A stretch of 64,000 bases of DNA from Pratylenchus scribneri (taxonomy: Eukaryota > Nematoda > Chromadorea > Rhabditida > Pratylenchidae), in NCBI GenBank assembly GCA_030063045.1, contig JAQSEB010000089.1, positions 62,001-126,000 on the forward strand. The letters are read 5' to 3'. A program made the translations under genes and the position numbers. Numbering within the stretch: the first letter of the stretch is position 1; each line of letters starts with the position of its first letter. The notes under the pieces are model-generated. The model saw only the letters and a list, made by a program, of their open reading frames with translations. It did no database searches and was not told the origin of the DNA. Shown in pieces: positions 62,201-64,000 of the stretch.

Positions 62201-64000
62201 CATATACTATAATAAAATTGTCAATCAGACAAATTTAACAAGCCAAAATTCAGTAGCTAATTTTATCAATTTTAATTATCTAAAGGAATATATATTTAAT
62301 TTACAAAAAAAAAGGACTGAATTTAATAAAAATTATTTTGTGTCGAAAAATATTATATTTTTGTGGCCATATAACATGGCCAATAACTAGGTATTAGGAC
62401 ACAGGGTTAGGTTCTGGGCAGGATGGAATTAGTGGCTTGGGATGGGTTCGATGTTTCGATTTTTTCGTTTCGATGTCGATTTCGGTTATTTTTGGCATCG
62501 AAATTTCGTTTTTTGGTTTCGAAAAATTTTGTGACCCATCGAAATTTCGTTTTTCGGTTTCGAAAAATTTTGTGACCCATCGAAATTTCGTTTTTCGGTT
62601 TCGAAAAATTTTGTGACCCATCGAAATTTCGTTTTTCGGTTTCGAAAAATTTTTTGACCCTCCGAAATTTCGATTTCGATTTTTTATTTTGGGCCATCGA
62701 ACCAATCCCTGCTTGGGATTAGGGAATCTTAAAGATGTCTAATTTGGCCAATTTACATAGTCTAAAAAATATTATTTTTCGACACAAAAATTATTTATAA
62801 ATCAAGTCATTTTTTGTAAATAAATAGACTAATTTTAAATATTGATTATCCTATTGATTTGTTGTTCATTTGAAATAAAATTTTCTGGTCAAATTTTGCC
62901 CATAAAATCGAGAATGTTGGTAATTCGCCGAACTTGTTTGATTTTTGTCTAAAATTTATTAAAAATTTTTTATTTCAAAATGACAATATACTAGCTATCA
63001 CTGATCAAAATTGGTAGGACGCAATTGATTTTAACCGATGTGTTCAATTATGAACATTTTTTTTAAATTTTTTAATGAAATTATTTATTTGAACTATGAA
63101 AAATTTTAAGAAGATCGCCAAAATCAAAATGTGCCTTCAACATCCATCACTTCTGCAGATGAACATCAAATTAAAAGAATGGATCCAAATCTTCGCATTT
63201 ATAAAGTTAGCTAATTTAATCAGATATTCTAAATTAATTTAAATGAACTTTAATGAAATTAATTAATATATTAAAATATGAGAAAAAAATTTTCCTCTCT
63301 CAATAAAAATTAGAGAGATTATGATTATAATTTTAATTTTCTAAAATTGTTCTAATTTTTTAGGGATTTATGGTGGAATATGATCCAAGGAAATTGGTAG
63401 CCAATTGGCTTTTGGAGAGATTGACCATGGAAAATGCTTTATCAAAATTTTCACCAAAAAGATTAAAATGGAATGCAGACCCAAAATTGGCGGAAAAGTT
63501 TCAACCGGACGAGGCTGACTATCAAATTGCAAAAGTGAGAGAATTTTTAATTACAAATAATTAAAATTTATTTATTTAAATATTAAAAAAAATAATTCAA
63601 TTTAAAAATTCAAATTTTTAAAATTATCTAAAATAATAAAAAATGAAAAATAAATTATAATAAATTAGTTCAATTTAAAAATTCAAATTTTAAATATAAA
63701 ACAAAAAAATTATCGATAAGATTTAAATTTTTTAAATAAAAAAAATAAATCTATTTTACAATATTATGCAAATTTTAAACAATATAAAATTTTATTAGCA
63801 CGAATTTGTATTTTGATTTTAGAGAAATAGGATTAAAATATAATAATGTAGGTTGAGTAAAAGAGTAAAAAAATTTCTTTAAAGCAATTCAAATTGAACC
63901 ATGGCCATTTGGCCGGATTTCGAGCGCATAAAAATGTTGGACAAGAAACATTCCTTTATCCAAATTCAGTGCCCCAGGATCGAGAAATGAATTCAGGATA
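59260..64000 (+). CDS. Secreted EndoG-like nuclease-domain protein, tandem domains, 3' end beyond window
   Basis: Members of the DNA/RNA non-specific endonuclease (EndoG) family cut nucleic acid with a His/Asn-metal centre. Exons: 59260-59496, 60338-60507, 60839-60986, 61792-62110, 63111-63205, 63364-63534, and 63885 to the edge; phases all agree. Residues 1 to about 24 form a signal peptide (MLQR, then a leucine-rich core, then CNGG), followed by a basic GKKEKKK. Domain 1 keeps flanking family blocks: YFGTPFEPLEQEKDYIIKRN, KIFMLNGA and EAVPTHFCTSLFIVE (EndoG counterparts are YGxP, VYVxTGP and VPTHFFKV). The segment that should hold DRGH and the metal Asn is absent. Domain 2 starts with MDPNLRIYKGFMVEYDPRK, then ANWLLERLT. 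It reaches NHGHLAGFRAHKN, where His (codon 63906-63908) aligns with the catalytic His of DRGH, then runs off the window. Secretion, rather than mitochondrial targeting, is predicted. Confidence 0.78.
59548..59886. mobile_element. TIR element in intron 1 of the nuclease-like gene
   Basis: The left end TTTTTTCTTGCATCTAATTC, then TTTTTGCATCTAATTTG. The right end, read on the minus strand, is GGTTTTTCTTGCATCTAATT, then TTTGCATCTGATTTT. The motif TTGCATCTAATT is present twice at each end. The interior contains GGCCAAGTTATGGCCAAAAA, similar in style to the interior of the foldback at 42209-42572. The 102-codon frame crossing it (59686-59994) lies within the intron and is not supported as coding. 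A TTAGGC-containing patch (59640-59665) is not a telomere array. Confidence 0.75.
61400..61530. repeat. 30-bp tandem repeat with internal CCGGAAA/TTTCCGG hairpin
   Basis: Two clean adjacent units (61471-61500, 61501-61530) read AATCTAACCGGAAACAATCT followed by TTCCGG. A diverged unit lies at about 61405-61435, and a further degraded one between. Each unit can fold on itself through CCGGAAA and TTTCCGG. It lies in the intron between 60986 and 61792 of the nuclease-like gene. Confidence 0.85.
62444..62719. mobile_element. Inserted unit flanked by a GCTTGGGAT duplication
   Basis: The word GCTTGGGAT occurs at 62435-62443 and again at 62711-62719, flanking a segment absent from the sister copy at 47.1 kb, where only one GCTTGGGG is present. 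The segment has short terminal inverted repeats: GATGGGTTCGATG at the left and CATCGAACCAATC at the right. It consists mainly of a 41-bp tandem array. This is consistent with a transposed unit and target-site duplication of about 8-9 bp. Confidence 0.7.
62496..62680. repeat. 41-bp tandem array, four units plus a partial
   Basis: Units begin CATCGAAATTTCG at 62496, 62537, 62578 and 62619, each continuing TTTTTCGGTTTCGAAAAATT, then TTGTGACC. A degenerate fifth unit begins near 62660. Units differ by single bases. Each unit contains CGAAATTTCG and TTTCGAAA palindromes, so the array can fold. The 96- and 103-codon minus-strand frames arise because 41 is not a multiple of three and all frames lack stops; they are not genes. 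Confidence 0.95.

Larger units (their letters stand above)
62330..62795 (+). mobile_element. TIR element (family C) carrying an inserted tandem array
   Basis: Terminal inverted repeats are AATTATTTTGTGTCGAAAAA at the left and TTTTTCGACACAAAAATTAT at the right. The interior matches the empty copy at 47027-47217 (minus strand): CAGGGTTAGGTTCTGGGCAG, then GGATGGAATTAGTGGCTTGGG, and after the insertion AGGGAATCTTAAAGATGTC. It lies in an intron (62111-63110) of the nuclease-like gene and has no coding capacity. Confidence 0.85.

Noticed and set aside
62394..62705. Two overlapping minus-strand frames with repeats such as FRNRKTKFRWVTKF
   Set aside because: The same peptide repeats in different frames because the 41-bp array has no stops; repeat artefact.
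1..64000. tRNA, rRNA and CRISPR-like structures
   Set aside because: I saw no cloverleaf-type sequence with a TTCGA loop and matching arms, no rRNA words and no regularly spaced repeat-spacer array; the short tandem arrays have no unique spacers.

Overview
The window is nuclear DNA from a nematode. Three things support this: a complete, heavily spliced innexin gene (invertebrate gap junction), a degenerate chemoreceptor gene of the nematode-specific srg type, and short GT...AG introns. Non-coding DNA is extremely A/T-rich. Exons are clearly richer in G/C, and that contrast is the best guide to coding sequence here. I cannot name the species. The relaxed intron acceptors (often AAG rather than TTTCAG) argue against Caenorhabditis.

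Layout. Positions 1 to about 41.7 kb are a very A/T-rich, gene-poor desert. It holds a 149-bp tandem duplication (14.8-15.1 kb), a degraded G/C-rich repeat copy (15.5-15.9 kb), an (AAT)n microsatellite (11.06 kb), an orphan exon-like fragment on the minus strand (25.4-25.6 kb), a Ty3/gypsy reverse-transcriptase remnant on the minus strand (36.55-36.79 kb), and several unexplained G/C-richer islands. From 41.8 kb the sequence becomes gene-bearing: an srg-like receptor pseudogene (41.8-43.4 kb, plus), an unrecognised minus-strand gene or pseudogene (44.2-45.2 kb), a 14-exon innexin (45.4-58.9 kb, plus), and the 5' part of a gene for a secreted EndoG-type nuclease-like protein (59.3 kb to the right edge, plus).

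The introns of these genes are crowded with short non-autonomous DNA transposons. They include a 364-bp near-perfect foldback in the srg intron, several related long-inverted-repeat elements in the innexin introns, a nested hAT-like element with an 8-bp target duplication, and an element at 62.4 kb interrupted by an insertion that carries a 41-bp tandem array. The empty version of that last site is present at 47.1 kb.

The most biologically unusual gene is at the right edge. It encodes a predicted signal peptide followed by two EndoG-like domains. The first seems to lack the catalytic His/Asn segment; the second keeps a His in a variant NHGH motif. The innexin and this gene lie on the same strand about 320 bp apart, and the second gene's ATG follows a splice-acceptor-like TTTTTTAG directly, so trans-splicing or an operon is possible. 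All exon boundaries were worked out by eye from reading frame, splice dinucleotides and family similarity; no search or transcript data were available.
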